Shown: positions 50,248 through 61,074 of the stretch, one piece after another
Numbering within the stretch: position 1 is the first letter of the stretch
Layout of the letters: each line of letters begins with the position of its first letter
Source of the DNA: Anaerolineae bacterium
GTDB lineage: Bacteria; Chloroflexota; Anaerolineae; 4572-78; J111
Direction of reading: 5' to 3'
Assembly (NCBI GenBank): GCA_023382535.1
Contig: JAHDWA010000002.1
Location: forward strand, 62,001-126,000
DNA length: 64,000 nucleotides
Notes under the pieces: model-generated
The model's input: only the letters and a program-made list of their open reading frames with translations
Database searches by the model: none
What the model was told of the DNA's origin: nothing
Made by a program: the position numbers and the translations under genes

Positions 50248-52695
50248 TTAAACTTTCCTGCCGTTGTGATTAGGAACCACGACAGGTTCATAGGGAGTTG
50301 TTTGGTTCCAGGCGGGTACTATTTCGGCAGGCGGCGCCGGATTGAATATTTGGAGCTCCTGCTGATGGGCCTTGCTTGCACTTAGCTTGAATTGAGCCAC
50401 AAGCTGCAGCAGACTCTGGGCCAACTGGCTCAACGATTGCGCCGATGCTGTCACTTCTTCCACCTGGGCGCTCATTTCTTCCGCCGAGGCGCTGACCTCT
50501 TCTACCGCAGCACTGTTCTCTTCGCTCATACTGGCGATATTGTCAATGGCCTGAGAAACCTCGCCGGACCCGGCCGCCATTTCCTCGGTTGCAGCCGTAT
50601 TCTCCTCGACCACCGCCGAAACAGTATCTACCGCACTTACCAACTCATTGGCCGAGGTGCTCATCTCCTGGGCAGCCGCCGAAATTTCTTCGACTTGTTG
50701 GCTGACAGCTTCAACTGCTTTCAAGATATTGCCCAGGGTTTGTCCGGCTTCATTAGCCTGGCTGACGCCACTTTCCACCTCAACTGCGCCTTCAGCCATC
50801 GCGGTTACCGCCTCGGCCACAGAGTGTTGGATGCCCTGGATTAGCCCGGCGATCTCTTTGGTAGCAACTGCCGACTTTTCAGCCAGTTTGCGGACTTCGT
50901 CGGCCACCACCGCGAACCCTTTGCCGTGTTCACCGGCTCGCGCCGCCTCAATTGCAGCATTGAGGGCCAAAAGATTCGTCTGAGACGCGATGTCGTCAAT
51001 GGTTTCGACAATCGTCCCAATCTGTTGGGAGCGCTGGCCCATCTCCTGGACCTTTTGCGCTAACAGTCCAACTTTGGCTTTGATGGCGATCATCCCCTGA
51101 ATGGTAGTTTCAACGGTTTTGGCTCCACTCTGGGCTGTTTGGGCGGCCGTAGCTGCGCCCTGGGTCACACTCTGGGCGTTTGTTGCCACTTGCTGGATGG
51201 CCGTCGCCATCTGGTTAGTGATTTCGGCCGATTTAACCACAGCCCTCGCTTGTTCCTGAGCACCCTTGGCCACCCCATCAATGGCCCGCGAAACCTGCTC
51301 GACAATATGGGCAGCCCGGTTCACACTTGCGGTCTGCTGGCCTGTGCCCTGGGCAACTTGCTGGATCGTTGCCGCAATTTGAGTGGTTGCCTGGCTGGCC
51401 TGGTCGGCCGAAGCTGCCAGTTGGCCGGAGGCCGCGCCGACGCTGTGGGCGTTTTCAGTTACCTGGCTGACCAGGTTGTGCAGGTTGGTCGTCATTTGCC
51501 CAAAAGCGCTGCTTGCTTCGTGCAAACGTTCAATAATTGTGTTAAAGGCAGTCGCCATTGCGCCAACTTCGTCGCCAGAAGCGACAGGCAGGGGCTGCGC
51601 CGTTATGCTCATTGTGCGGGTCAGATCGCCCTGGGCCATAGCCTCAAGCGTGGTGACGAGGCTGTGCAGATCCACCTCCACAATTTGTTTCGAGGCCCGG
51701 GTTACAGCTTGCAGCGGTCGAGTAATTCCGCGCGAGATAAAGAAGCCTAACCCAAGGCCGGCAAAAGCGGCCGTTAGCATCGTGACAATCAACACTATAC
51801 GTGTCTGGACGACCAAATGATCGCTGGCCGCAGTCTCCGCCTTTAAGTCTACAGCTACGCTGTCGGCTATTTGGGTCGCCGTGGTCTGAATCTGTGGGCC
51901 AAGAACATCATGTAAATTCGCCTGTAACTCATTCTGCTGCTGATAACCTGTTTGAAGCGACTTAAAGGCGACCACGTAATCGTCCGTCACAGTCCTCGCC
52001 TCGGCCAGCATCTGGCGCTGGTTTATGTCTTTCAGCGCGGCGTCCAACTGGTCCAGGCCCGCCAGAAATTGGGCCTCGTGTTCGTCAAACTTGGAGAGCC
52101 ATTCCTCATTGCCGTCAAACAGGTACTTGTAGACGTTCAAGCGCATCAGCAGAAACGAAGTTTGAACGTCGGCGATGTGATTGAGCGCGGTTAAATTAAA
52201 GGTATGAGAAACCTGGGATCGCAACTGGTTCAAGTTGTCGTCGCCAAGCGCACCTTTTACATCAAGCACCTCTTTGGTCACCTGCTCGCGTTCGGCAATC
52301 AGCCTGGCGGTTTCGGCAAAAGCAGTTTGGTAGGCATCGGTCTCTGCTTTGATCTGTCTAAGCAACTTGACCCGCTCCGCCTGGGTGATGGCTATATCAG
52401 CCCTGGCTAACAGTTTTTCCAGCTTCTCCCACTGTTCGCTGTAAGTAATGAGATCATCCTGGTTCTGGCTGCGGATATACCGGTTGGCATAAAGGCGGGC
52501 TGACAGAATTTGGGCCACTATTTCTCGCGCCAGCGCTTCGTCATCAATCAGGTTGTTGGTGATATTACCCATTTTGTCGTTGATCTGGCCCAAACTCACC
52601 AGAGCAACGCCCCCTACCACCGCCATGAGCACAAGCGCGATGAGATAACCTGAAACAATTTTTGTTCCTACTTTGAGATTTCGAAAGATATTCAT
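50248..52695 (-). CDS. Methyl-accepting chemotaxis protein with large helical sensor
   Basis: This 815-residue protein has TM1 (about 15-36), a long all-helical extracytoplasmic sensor of about 250 residues and TM2 (about 290-315). HAMP-like and signalling parts follow, with [20 protein letters not shown] at the tip. The sensor size suggests a helical bimodular (HBM) domain rather than the smaller four-helix bundle, but no ligand motif can be read. The C-terminal tail lacks an NWETF-type CheR-docking pentapeptide. It is the first gene after the giant protein's terminator candidate and probably starts the chemotaxis transcript. Confidence 0.9.
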   Translation of the reverse strand: MNIFRNLKVGTKIVSGYLIALVLMAVVGGVALVSLGQINDKMGNITNNLIDDEALAREIVAQILSARLYANRYIRSQNQDDLITYSEQWEKLEKLLARADIAITQAERVKLLRQIKAETDAYQTAFAETARLIAEREQVTKEVLDVKGALGDDNLNQLRSQVSHTFNLTALNHIADVQTSFLLMRLNVYKYLFDGNEEWLSKFDEHEAQFLAGLDQLDAALKDINQRQMLAEARTVTDDYVVAFKSLQTGYQQQNELQANLHDVLGPQIQTTATQIADSVAVDLKAETAASDHLVVQTRIVLIVTMLTAAFAGLGLGFFISRGITRPLQAVTRASKQIVEVDLHSLVTTLEAMAQGDLTRTMSITAQPLPVASGDEVGAMATAFNTIIERLHEASSAFGQMTTNLHNLVSQVTENAHSVGAASGQLAASADQASQATTQIAATIQQVAQGTGQQTASVNRAAHIVEQVSRAIDGVAKGAQEQARAVVKSAEITNQMATAIQQVATNAQSVTQGAATAAQTAQSGAKTVETTIQGMIAIKAKVGLLAQKVQEMGQRSQQIGTIVETIDDIASQTNLLALNAAIEAARAGEHGKGFAVVADEVRKLAEKSAVATKEIAGLIQGIQHSVAEAVTAMAEGAVEVESGVSQANEAGQTLGNILKAVEAVSQQVEEISAAAQEMSTSANELVSAVDTVSAVVEENTAATEEMAAGSGEVSQAIDNIASMSEENSAAVEEVSASAEEMSAQVEEVTASAQSLSQLAQSLLQLVAQFKLSASKAHQQELQIFNPAPPAEIVPAWNQTTPYEPVVVPNHNGRKV

Positions 52696-52834
52696 TTTGG
52701 CAGTTCCTTCGTTGAGGTCGTCCCCCTCTTTTGTTTTTACCTGAATCTATTTCGACCAGTTCAGTGATTTTCTCCATAAAATCAGGGTAAAGAGTTATCA
52801 GGAGAGTTCGGACTCTTTAGGTGAATCGTCTAAA

Positions 52835-52856
52835 CAAAACCATATATTAGGTTTTG
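52835..52856 (-). terminator. Candidate terminator after the giant Ig-repeat gene
   Basis: CAAAACC pairs with GGTTTTG around TAATATAT, with TTTAG after it on the minus strand. It lies 36 bases after the stop of the 2723-codon gene. The stem is AT-rich and the T-run is broken, so strength is uncertain. Confidence 0.45.
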
Positions 52857-52891
52857 AGGCTTTATTTAGGGGAAATTATTGTTAAAGGGGG

Positions 52892-55800
52892 TTACCGTAA
52901 CACGACCGGCAGGAAGGTCTGATGTACTTTTGTTCCCAAGAATTTTAGGTTAAGGCTGTCCAGGTAGACCCAGGTATTATCCTGGGGCCACTGCCGGTTT
53001 GATAGGCGAAACTGGAGGGTGACGACCTGCCCGGCATAAGGGCTGAGATCCAGCACGCCTTGTTTCCAGCCCATATCTTTGGGGATAGTGGGGTCACTCC
53101 GATACCAGTTTTCCCACTCCTGAGACCAGCGGAAGCCATCTTGGAACACTTCCCGGTTGTTTAGATATACTTCAAAAGGATCCCACTCTTTGGAACCATT
53201 GTTGAGAGACCCAACAGCAACATCATAACTCAGGATGCGGTACAAGAATGTCACCTGGGTCAGGCCGCTGGGCTGCACATAAACCGGTTGGCTTAGCCAA
53301 ACTTCACTAAGCTGATGAGGCGTCTTATCGTTAGTGGTTGCCCCTAAACGGACCATTTCAGAACCGCTGGGAGGTATGACCGCTATACCACCCAGCACAT
53401 CCCCACTTATGACCGTGGCTGAGTAAGCCGGGTTCGAAACGGGGAAGTTGGCTGTTAACGTCGTAACCCGACCGAGACTCCAATTATTCAGCCCGCCACT
53501 TTCAAAGCTGTTGTCTTGCAGCGCCGGCCCCACCAAGTGAACTTTCGAGTCGCCGGTTGTGCTAAGGCCCGCCACCGAAATGAGAGCAGCGCCGGACTGC
53601 GCACCGGCGGTGAGCACCCGGGTTGTCACTCCATTGACCGTAGGGGTTCGGCTGCTAATAGTTCCCAGGCTTGTCGTTACCGTCAATGGACCGGCATTTG
53701 TGATAACGTGTCCGTAAGCATCTTCTACTTTCAGGGTCAGGGTTGACCGGCTGGCGCCATCGGCCATTAGCCAGGGCGGATTGGCCGTGACACGGGCCAC
53801 CGCAGCGGGACCCACCAGGAAAGGCACACTACCTTCGACCAGAAGATTATCTACGTAAACCCGCGCTGTTCCAGGAGTCAAAGGGGCTTGCAGGGTACAG
53901 GTCAGCCGGCCGGCTGTAGCGCCGTTTTCGTCACAGTCTAACAGACCGAGTGAGGCCGTCACCTTTGGCTTTGTGCCATCGGCGACTGGCAGCCCCGAAA
54001 CATCGAAGACCTCAACCGTCAAGGTAGTTTGGCTGAAACCGTCGGCGTACAGGCTGCTGGGATTAGCCGTCAAACGCGAGCGGGGGATGAAGCTTACCTT
54101 ATCGCCGCCTGCCTCGAACCCGTTGACGACAACGGTGGCCACGCCGTAATAGCTGCCGGAGGTCAAAGTGCGGGTTAGCACACCATTTTGCGTGGTGGAC
54201 GAACCGGTCATAGAGCCGAGGTTCGTCGTGACGGTCAGGGCCGTGCCGTTAGCGACCACGTTCCCGAATGAGTCCCTGGCCGTGATCGTAAGGGTGCTGG
54301 TCGCCCCTCCCACCGGAATCGAAATCGGACTGGCCCTGACAACAGCGGTAATAGCTGAGTCAGGGAGAATGATTACATCTTTGATTTGACTGTAGACTGT
54401 TCCCTGCGCAGCCTGGATTCCAACCTCGCCTGCCAGCACGCCGGTAAACACGCCGCTGCTTGATAAGGTGCCGTAGCCTGTGTGCGGCCACATCCGCCAG
54501 GTAAAAACGCCCGTCCCGGTTTCATTGCCAAACACATCATATCCTTTGGCCGTAAAGGTGATCCTATTCCCGGCTACCACCTGGGCGGCCCCAATGGGTA
54601 ACAAGGCGATGTGGTCCAAAACGCCGGAGGTCAAGGTGACTCTATCCCCTGCCGAAGAAAGCGTACCGGCGCTGGTTGTAACGGTAAAAACAGCCGTACC
54701 CATCGTCAGGCCAGGCGTTAAGGCCCGGGTTACCATGCCGCCCTGGGTGGTACTGCTATCGGGCAAGATGCTGCCCAGAGAACTGGTGACAGTAACTACC
54801 TGTCCATCCGCTACCGGGTGTCCCCAGGCATCAGCGAGGCTGATCTTTAGGAGTGACTGCTGGCTGCTGCCCACCACCAGGCTCGCCGGATTAGCCGAAA
54901 TGGTGGCGGTGACAGGGGGGCCGGGAATGAGTTCAAGCGTATCGCCAACTGCCGGCAAAGCTACCCCATTATAGGCGACGGAAAGACCCGCCAGGCCCAG
55001 CGACGTACCGGCTGTGAAGGTAGCCGTGAAGGAACCGGCTGTCACTACCGTAGTTGTCGGCAGCAGTGAACCATGATTGACACTCAGTGAGGCAGACCCA
55101 TTCCCTGGTATGGTGAAGCCATAACCGTCCTTAATGGTCACACTAATCTGGGCTAGGCTGCTGCCGTCAGCCAGTACCTGGGCCGGAGTGGCCGTGACCA
55201 GGGCTTGCGCCGGCGGCCCAGGAACAAACTCCACGGTATCGCCGGAAACGAAAAGCGGACCGGAAGAACTTTCTACCGTAAATTGAGCCGTACCTAACTG
55301 GATCGGGGCGCGGAGAGTTTGAGTCACCTGTCCGTTGGTGGTAGCGCCACTGCCGCTGAGGGCGCCGGCGCTGGCAGTGACCGTGATCGGCGTCCCATCC
55401 GCGACCAAATTTGAATGAGCATCACGAATGGTCAGGCTCAAATCAGTTGTGCTCATCCCATCTGCCGGGATGGTTTTAGGGGTTGCGGTAATAAAGGCAC
55501 GCGTGGGGGGGCCGGGTGTAAACGTAATGCTGGTATCGCCGCTTAAGGTCAGTGGGCCGCCTGGCCCGGTCACCACCACCGGATGTGTCCCGGCATCCGT
55601 ACTGGTGGGTAAAATCCCGGTCATGACGCCATTCATCGTCGTGCCTGCGCCTACGACAGGCGGGACGGACTGGACGGTTACGGTCAGCGGTGCGCCATCA
55701 GGAATAGCGTTGCCAAACGCGTCGGTAAAATTGGTCAGGGTAATCCCATAGGTACTGACGCCACCAGCCGGCAAGATGGTGGGGCTGATAGCAAGGGTTG

Positions 55801-58800
55801 CGGAAGCCGGGGGACCGGCAACTACGTTAACTGTGAGGACGTTGCTGGTGGTAATGCCGCCGGTGGCCCACAAGAGATTAGGCCCAACTTTTATAGGTTT
55901 AAATCCAATGGAGCGGGCATGCCCATCGGCGGGGGTGAGGAGACCGAATCCGGGCGCACCGGGGGAAGCACCCTGCCACCAGGTGTAATCAACCGGCGCC
56001 CAGGGATCAACGGCATTGGCAAACCTGTCACGGCTGCTGGCGGTTACCGTGAGGGTTACTCCGGCGGTGGCAGTGATCGGACCGGGCGGGTTTAGTGTTA
56101 CCGTCAGGGCCTCTTCGGGCATAAAGAAGATGTCGTCGGAGGTGGGTAAGATGGTCAGTGGTCCAGCCGGACCACTCAATATCAGTGTTTCAGTCCCCGC
56201 CGTCGTTGAGGTCAGGGTAGCTGTGATTGTCGCCGCGCCGCTGCTTGTTGTCTGGCTAAAGGTTGGGCCGCCGCCGTTAAAGTTTCCAGGTATCGCCGTT
56301 ACCGTGATGAGGGTGGGTGGAACGATATTACCGTAAGCATCGGTAACCGTTATGGTAAGAGACGTTGTCCCATCTACTTTAAGCCAGGTGGGTGAGGCGG
56401 TTATATGAGCCAGAGCAGCAGGGCCGGGCAGAAAGGTAACAAGGGTATCGCCGGCCGTCGAAATTCCCGAACTACTCACCGTTGCCGTTCCGACCGATGT
56501 GCCGGGTGTCAGAGTTTGTTGAACCACTCCCCCCACCGTTAGACGAGCGCCGCTAAATGTGCCGTAAGCCGGGGTCAAGGTCGGGGTTATGATGGTCCCG
56601 TTAGCCACCGGATGATTCCAGGCATCACGAACATCAAACGTAACCGGGGTGCTGGAACCCCCGGCGGCCAGGGTTGAGGTTATAACTGTGACCTGAGCAG
56701 TAACCGGAGGCCCCGGAATGAGGGCCAGGGTTGGGCCATAGGCGGCAAAGCCGGTGATACAAAGTTGCGCCTCGCCCACAACTAAACCGGCCTGGAGGGT
56801 GCGCGTAAGTACGCCGTTCCCATCGGTCGGGCCGCCCCCGGGCAGCACCGTGCCCAGGGTGGCGGTCACCACGGGAGTCAAACCACTCGCCACCTTGTTA
56901 CCGTAGGCATCACGCAATTGCAGCCTAACCGTAGTGGTACTTGTTCCATTGGCTATAACTGCCGGCGCGCTGAACGAAATAACTTCAGCCTGGGCTGGCG
57001 GGCCGGGGATAAAGGAGACATGCGTGGGACCGTCCAGGGTCAAGGGGCCGGCAGAGGTACTGACAGAAAATGGATAAGTCCCGGCCTGGGTCGTAGCCGC
57101 CATACTGATATTGGCCTCGCCATTGTTAACTGCGCCCGTATTTAATCGCACCAGGGGGGCTGATTGGAGCGTGACGGTCAGGACCGCGCCATCGGCAGGC
57201 ATGTTGCCGTAACCATCAATCAAGTTGGTCAGGGTGAAGGTAATCGGGCTGACCCCGTCGGCTGTTATCGTGGCGGGGGCAAGGGTTACGGTACCCGCCG
57301 CCGGCAGGCCGGGCAGCACGGTGAGGTAAACGAGCGCGTCGTCGTAAGAACCGGTTTGATCTTCAACCGCCCAGACATTAAGTTCTACCCAGTTTCCAGC
57401 CAATGTGCCGGTAATAGTAACTTCGGGACCGAAGTAGAGGCTTTGTTCGGCATCGCCCGAAACCGGGTTCAGGGACCAGCCATAAGTGACGCCGTCAGGA
57501 ATAGGCGCATTATCTTTGTCGTAAGCGCGGGCAGTAAAGGTCATAGATTGACCAGCAATCAAATTTAAGGCGGTATTTGGGCTGATAACGACATGGTCCA
57601 GTACGTCAACCGTGTATGAAACGTTGTCTCCACTGGGAGGCGGAAGGAGAACATTATTGTATCTAATGACGAAATTGGCTTGGCCTGCCTGGAGGGGCGC
57701 GGTTAAGGTCCGGGTTAGCACGCCACTGGCATTGGTGGTTCCATTACCGCTGATTGTCCCTAGCCCAGCCTGAACGACGGGATTAAATCCGGCGCCCACC
57801 GGGTTGTCAAAACGGTCCAACAGAGTGATAGAGAGGATTGAGGTAGCGACGCCGTTAGCCGGCAGCAAAGCGGGCGAAGCGGAGATATAGGCCCGATAGG
57901 GAATGCCTGGGGTGAAAGTAATCACCCGGTCCCCGGTTATGGTAATGAGATTGGTCACGCCGATGGTCGCCTGCCCGGCCTGGGTTGAGTCAATAGTCCG
58001 GGAGGCAATTCCGCCTGGCCCGGTGGGACTGCTCCCGCGGACGATGCCGATTGAGCCGGTCACTGTCAGGGGGACCCCCGCGGCGACGGCATTGCCGTAA
58101 ATATCCTTGACGTAGAAAGTCAATGCGGAAGCGCTCAAGCCATCGGCAGGAAGCGTGTCGGGTTGGGCTGTCAAAGTGGCCTGTGCGGCTGTACCCGGCC
58201 CCACGGTGACAAAGCTTACCCCGGTTTTGCCAGTCGGTTGATGGGTGGCTTTTACCTGGACCGTTCCAACAAGCGTACCGGTAAAAGTGCCGCCGGCGTC
58301 CATGAGTCCATCGCCCCCCTGGACGGCTTTGCTCCAGCCAAAACTAAGGCCCGCAATTGGATTATTATAGAAATCGTAGCCGGTTGCGGTAAAGATTAAG
58401 GGATCGCCGGCAGAAGCTGCGACTGTACTGGTAAACGACCCATAAGGGCTGATCGCCACCCGGTGCAGCGGGCCGGGCAAAAAAGTGAACCCGTTTCCTG
58501 TCGCTGCTATTCCGGCGACGTAGATTTGCGGCTGGCCGCTCCTGGTAGAAGTAAGGTTCCGGCTGAGCACACCCTCGGAATTGGTTGGGCCGCTGCCGCT
58601 GACCGTGCCGATGCTGCTGGTGACGGCCAGGGTTTGGCCCACAATCGGATGGCCGATACTGTCGGTTACGGTAATAACCAGGGTCACTCTATCCGTGCCG
58701 TTGGCCGTGGCGGCGCTTGGCTGAGCGTCCAGGAGGGCTATAGCCGGTGGCCCGGTCACGAAATCAACGCTGGCATTGGTCACGGTGAGGAGGCCGCTGA

Positions 58801-61063
58801 TAGATAAAACCGTGGTTCCCAGTTGGGTCGTTGACTGTAGGATGCGAGTTACTACCCCGGAGGCATTCGTTTGGCTATCACCACTCAGTGTACCGAGGGT
58901 GTTAGTAAAGTTGGGGACCACTCCCGGAACTACATTGCCGTACTGGTCCTTTAGGGTGGCAGTCACAACAGCAGTGGTAGTACCATTGGCAAATAACTGA
59001 GTCGGATAAGCGATCAGGACAGCTTGAACGGGAAGGTCAGGCTTAAAAGAGAGTGAACCCCCGCTAACATCAAGCACTCCTCGCGTACTAGAAATACTGA
59101 TCATTTCCGGGCCAGTACGGGTGGAGAGCAGCGTCCGCTGCAATTGACCATTCTCGTCGGTGATCCCTGTAGAGTTAGGGGTGATTGTTCCCAGACCGCT
59201 GGTGACGGTAATCGCTACACCGGGTACGACGTGGCCCACACTATCCCGTACCGTCACGGTTAGAGTTGCCGGCGTCCCGGCGGTAATAGGAGAAGTGGGA
59301 CTCAAACTTACATCGGCCGTATGCGGCGGTCCCACGGTAAAGTTGACGCTTCCGATGGCCGGTGGTCCTAAACCTGCCGCGGTGGCGGTCAACGGTACGG
59401 CGCCCAAAATGGTGCTGCTGCGCAGGGTTCGGGTGATGACTCCGTTGATTGTACTGCCGCCGTTATCGGGCAAGAGTGTGCCTGACCCGGCAGCGAAGGT
59501 AACCGCTACTGGAGTATTAACCGGGTTGCCGAAGGTATCACGAACCAGAGCCATAAGAACGGTGGTACTCGTGCCGTCGCCGGGAATGTTTAGGGGATTG
59601 GTATCCAGGGTAATCTGCGCCGGCGGGCCGGGAACGAAATCAACGCTGGTGGCCGTGTTTAATCCCCAGGCACTCGCCGAGATACTGGCTGTGCCAGCCT
59701 GGGTAATGGACGTTAAGGGTATCTGGACTTCGCCATCGTTCGTTGTTTCAGTATAAGCAGCGGCCCCGCCGGCCAGCTTGCCTCGACTGGTGGTGATGGT
59801 CACAGGGACCGTTGCGTCAACCCGATTGTCGTATTCATCCAATACCAGCAGCGTGATGGTGCTGTTACTGGCTCCATCGGCGGTAATCGAGGCCGGATTG
59901 GCTTGTAATGAGAGATGAGTCGGCGGGCCAGGGGCCAGATAGACACTCTGGGTGGTATCAACGAGTGAACCAAGGGTGACGGTTAAACGGGCCAGCCCAG
60001 CCACCGTGCCGCTCAGGTTGGCTATAACCTGACCGTTATCGGTATGGGTCACCAGGGTGGTCCCACTGCCATTAAGTTGTCCCAGACTGGTGGTGATGGT
60101 CAGGGGGGTTTGAGCAACCGGGTTGCCGTAACTATCACGCACATTGACCGAAATCGAAGCGGTCGCACTCCCGTTGGCCGGAATTGAAGCCGGTGTGGCC
60201 GCAACGGTTAAGGCAGCAGCCGGACCCGGCTGAAAAATTACATCGGTGCTTTTTTGGATGCCGCCAGTAGTAGCTACAACGTGGGCCGTTCCGGCTACGG
60301 TCCCCGCCGAAAGTGTTTTGACGACTTGCCCGCCGGAGGTAGCCCCGTTGACCGGCGTCCCGGCGGATTGGCCATCAATCATTCCTTTATCGAAATTAAT
60401 GCTGACATTTGTGCCATCGGCTACCGGATTGCCATAAGCATCTTTAACGGTGATAACAAGCTCGGTTGAACTGCCAACAGTCGTGGGATTTGGGGCGGCG
60501 TCGAGGGTGATAACAGCCGGGTCATTAGGAATGATCGTCGTAACCAGGGGATTCCCTGTTCCAAAATTTGGGGTCGAACTCGCCTGATAGTTGGCATTAA
60601 CGACCTGGCCTGCCTGGTTGATGGCGACCGCAAAAGACACTTCAATGGTACTGCCATGATCTACTGCCGGGACAGACCAGCGCATTACTCCGTTGGTGAG
60701 GGTACCACTGCCGGGATTAACGACTGTGGCCCCGGCAGGAATCTCGTCGGTGATCACCAAGTTAATCTGATTACCCGTCGAATTGCTGACGTGAATAGTG
60801 TAAGTAAATGGTTCACCGGCCTTAACCGGGTCGGCTGAGGCCGTTTTCCAGACAGAAATGCCGGCAGCTCCCACCGGCGTCGCCATCACCCAGGGGATCA
60901 GGCAGAGGAGAAATAACCCCGCGAGCAAAAGTGAAGCGACCACCTTGTTTAGCCTGGGCCTCTGAAAAGGAACGAGTAGGTCAAGCAGGGTGAGCACGCC
61001 CATCCTCATCTGAAAACGGGTGAGGGCCAAGTGTCGCCAGGAGAAATTACTTCGGCCGTTCAT
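52892..61063 (-). CDS. Giant Ig-repeat surface protein (DUF11 plus about 24 Big_1-like repeats)
   Basis: This 2723-residue protein has a signal-like hydrophobic segment (41-60) after a 40-residue basic N-terminus. One DUF11-like domain (about 68-175) is followed by about 24 repeats of 90-110 residues (180-2500). The repeat unit is PGPPAxAxVTAxPxxIxADG, VTVxDxYGNPVADGTxV, TxLGxLxG, NGVxTRTL, as in invasin/intimin Big_1 domains. A C-terminal jelly-roll-like domain (about 2525-2710: NSFESGGLNNWSLG, VTFLYRIL, DNTWVYLDSLNL) ends in FLPVVLR. It should be an exported fibre of roughly 80-100 nm if each domain adds about 4 nm. It lies 11 bases after a LysM lipoprotein gene, which may help anchor it. 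Confidence 0.88.
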   Translation of the reverse strand: MNGRSNFSWRHLALTRFQMRMGVLTLLDLLVPFQRPRLNKVVASLLLAGLFLLCLIPWVMATPVGAAGISVWKTASADPVKAGEPFTYTIHVSNSTGNQINLVITDEIPAGATVVNPGSGTLTNGVMRWSVPAVDHGSTIEVSFAVAINQAGQVVNANYQASSTPNFGTGNPLVTTIIPNDPAVITLDAAPNPTTVGSSTELVITVKDAYGNPVADGTNVSINFDKGMIDGQSAGTPVNGATSGGQVVKTLSAGTVAGTAHVVATTGGIQKSTDVIFQPGPAAALTVAATPASIPANGSATASISVNVRDSYGNPVAQTPLTITTSLGQLNGSGTTLVTHTDNGQVIANLSGTVAGLARLTVTLGSLVDTTQSVYLAPGPPTHLSLQANPASITADGASNSTITLLVLDEYDNRVDATVPVTITTSRGKLAGGAAAYTETTNDGEVQIPLTSITQAGTASISASAWGLNTATSVDFVPGPPAQITLDTNPLNIPGDGTSTTVLMALVRDTFGNPVNTPVAVTFAAGSGTLLPDNGGSTINGVITRTLRSSTILGAVPLTATAAGLGPPAIGSVNFTVGPPHTADVSLSPTSPITAGTPATLTVTVRDSVGHVVPGVAITVTSGLGTITPNSTGITDENGQLQRTLLSTRTGPEMISISSTRGVLDVSGGSLSFKPDLPVQAVLIAYPTQLFANGTTTAVVTATLKDQYGNVVPGVVPNFTNTLGTLSGDSQTNASGVVTRILQSTTQLGTTVLSISGLLTVTNASVDFVTGPPAIALLDAQPSAATANGTDRVTLVITVTDSIGHPIVGQTLAVTSSIGTVSGSGPTNSEGVLSRNLTSTRSGQPQIYVAGIAATGNGFTFLPGPLHRVAISPYGSFTSTVAASAGDPLIFTATGYDFYNNPIAGLSFGWSKAVQGGDGLMDAGGTFTGTLVGTVQVKATHQPTGKTGVSFVTVGPGTAAQATLTAQPDTLPADGLSASALTFYVKDIYGNAVAAGVPLTVTGSIGIVRGSSPTGPGGIASRTIDSTQAGQATIGVTNLITITGDRVITFTPGIPYRAYISASPALLPANGVATSILSITLLDRFDNPVGAGFNPVVQAGLGTISGNGTTNASGVLTRTLTAPLQAGQANFVIRYNNVLLPPPSGDNVSYTVDVLDHVVISPNTALNLIAGQSMTFTARAYDKDNAPIPDGVTYGWSLNPVSGDAEQSLYFGPEVTITGTLAGNWVELNVWAVEDQTGSYDDALVYLTVLPGLPAAGTVTLAPATITADGVSPITFTLTNLIDGYGNMPADGAVLTVTLQSAPLVRLNTGAVNNGEANISMAATTQAGTYPFSVSTSAGPLTLDGPTHVSFIPGPPAQAEVISFSAPAVIANGTSTTTVRLQLRDAYGNKVASGLTPVVTATLGTVLPGGGPTDGNGVLTRTLQAGLVVGEAQLCITGFAAYGPTLALIPGPPVTAQVTVITSTLAAGGSSTPVTFDVRDAWNHPVANGTIITPTLTPAYGTFSGARLTVGGVVQQTLTPGTSVGTATVSSSGISTAGDTLVTFLPGPAALAHITASPTWLKVDGTTSLTITVTDAYGNIVPPTLITVTAIPGNFNGGGPTFSQTTSSGAATITATLTSTTAGTETLILSGPAGPLTILPTSDDIFFMPEEALTVTLNPPGPITATAGVTLTVTASSRDRFANAVDPWAPVDYTWWQGASPGAPGFGLLTPADGHARSIGFKPIKVGPNLLWATGGITTSNVLTVNVVAGPPASATLAISPTILPAGGVSTYGITLTNFTDAFGNAIPDGAPLTVTVQSVPPVVGAGTTMNGVMTGILPTSTDAGTHPVVVTGPGGPLTLSGDTSITFTPGPPTRAFITATPKTIPADGMSTTDLSLTIRDAHSNLVADGTPITVTASAGALSGSGATTNGQVTQTLRAPIQLGTAQFTVESSSGPLFVSGDTVEFVPGPPAQALVTATPAQVLADGSSLAQISVTIKDGYGFTIPGNGSASLSVNHGSLLPTTTVVTAGSFTATFTAGTSLGLAGLSVAYNGVALPAVGDTLELIPGPPVTATISANPASLVVGSSQQSLLKISLADAWGHPVADGQVVTVTSSLGSILPDSSTTQGGMVTRALTPGLTMGTAVFTVTTSAGTLSSAGDRVTLTSGVLDHIALLPIGAAQVVAGNRITFTAKGYDVFGNETGTGVFTWRMWPHTGYGTLSSSGVFTGVLAGEVGIQAAQGTVYSQIKDVIILPDSAITAVVRASPISIPVGGATSTLTITARDSFGNVVANGTALTVTTNLGSMTGSSTTQNGVLTRTLTSGSYYGVATVVVNGFEAGGDKVSFIPRSRLTANPSSLYADGFSQTTLTVEVFDVSGLPVADGTKPKVTASLGLLDCDENGATAGRLTCTLQAPLTPGTARVYVDNLLVEGSVPFLVGPAAVARVTANPPWLMADGASRSTLTLKVEDAYGHVITNAGPLTVTTSLGTISSRTPTVNGVTTRVLTAGAQSGAALISVAGLSTTGDSKVHLVGPALQDNSFESGGLNNWSLGRVTTLTANFPVSNPAYSATVISGDVLGGIAVIPPSGSEMVRLGATTNDKTPHQLSEVWLSQPVYVQPSGLTQVTFLYRILSYDVAVGSLNNGSKEWDPFEVYLNNREVFQDGFRWSQEWENWYRSDPTIPKDMGWKQGVLDLSPYAGQVVTLQFRLSNRQWPQDNTWVYLDSLNLKFLGTKVHQTFLPVVLR

Positions 61064-61074
61064 CTAGGGGAGTC

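Noticed and set aside
52765..52795. Sigma-28-like TAAAGAGT ... CCTGATAA upstream of the first MCP
   Set aside because: Spacing is 9 instead of 11 and two bases of the -10 differ; too weak beside the clear flagellin promoter.
53516..60838. Many plus-strand open frames of 60-200 codons across the giant gene
   Set aside because: They are shadows of the long repetitive minus-strand frame; none has recognisable domains or sensible spacing.
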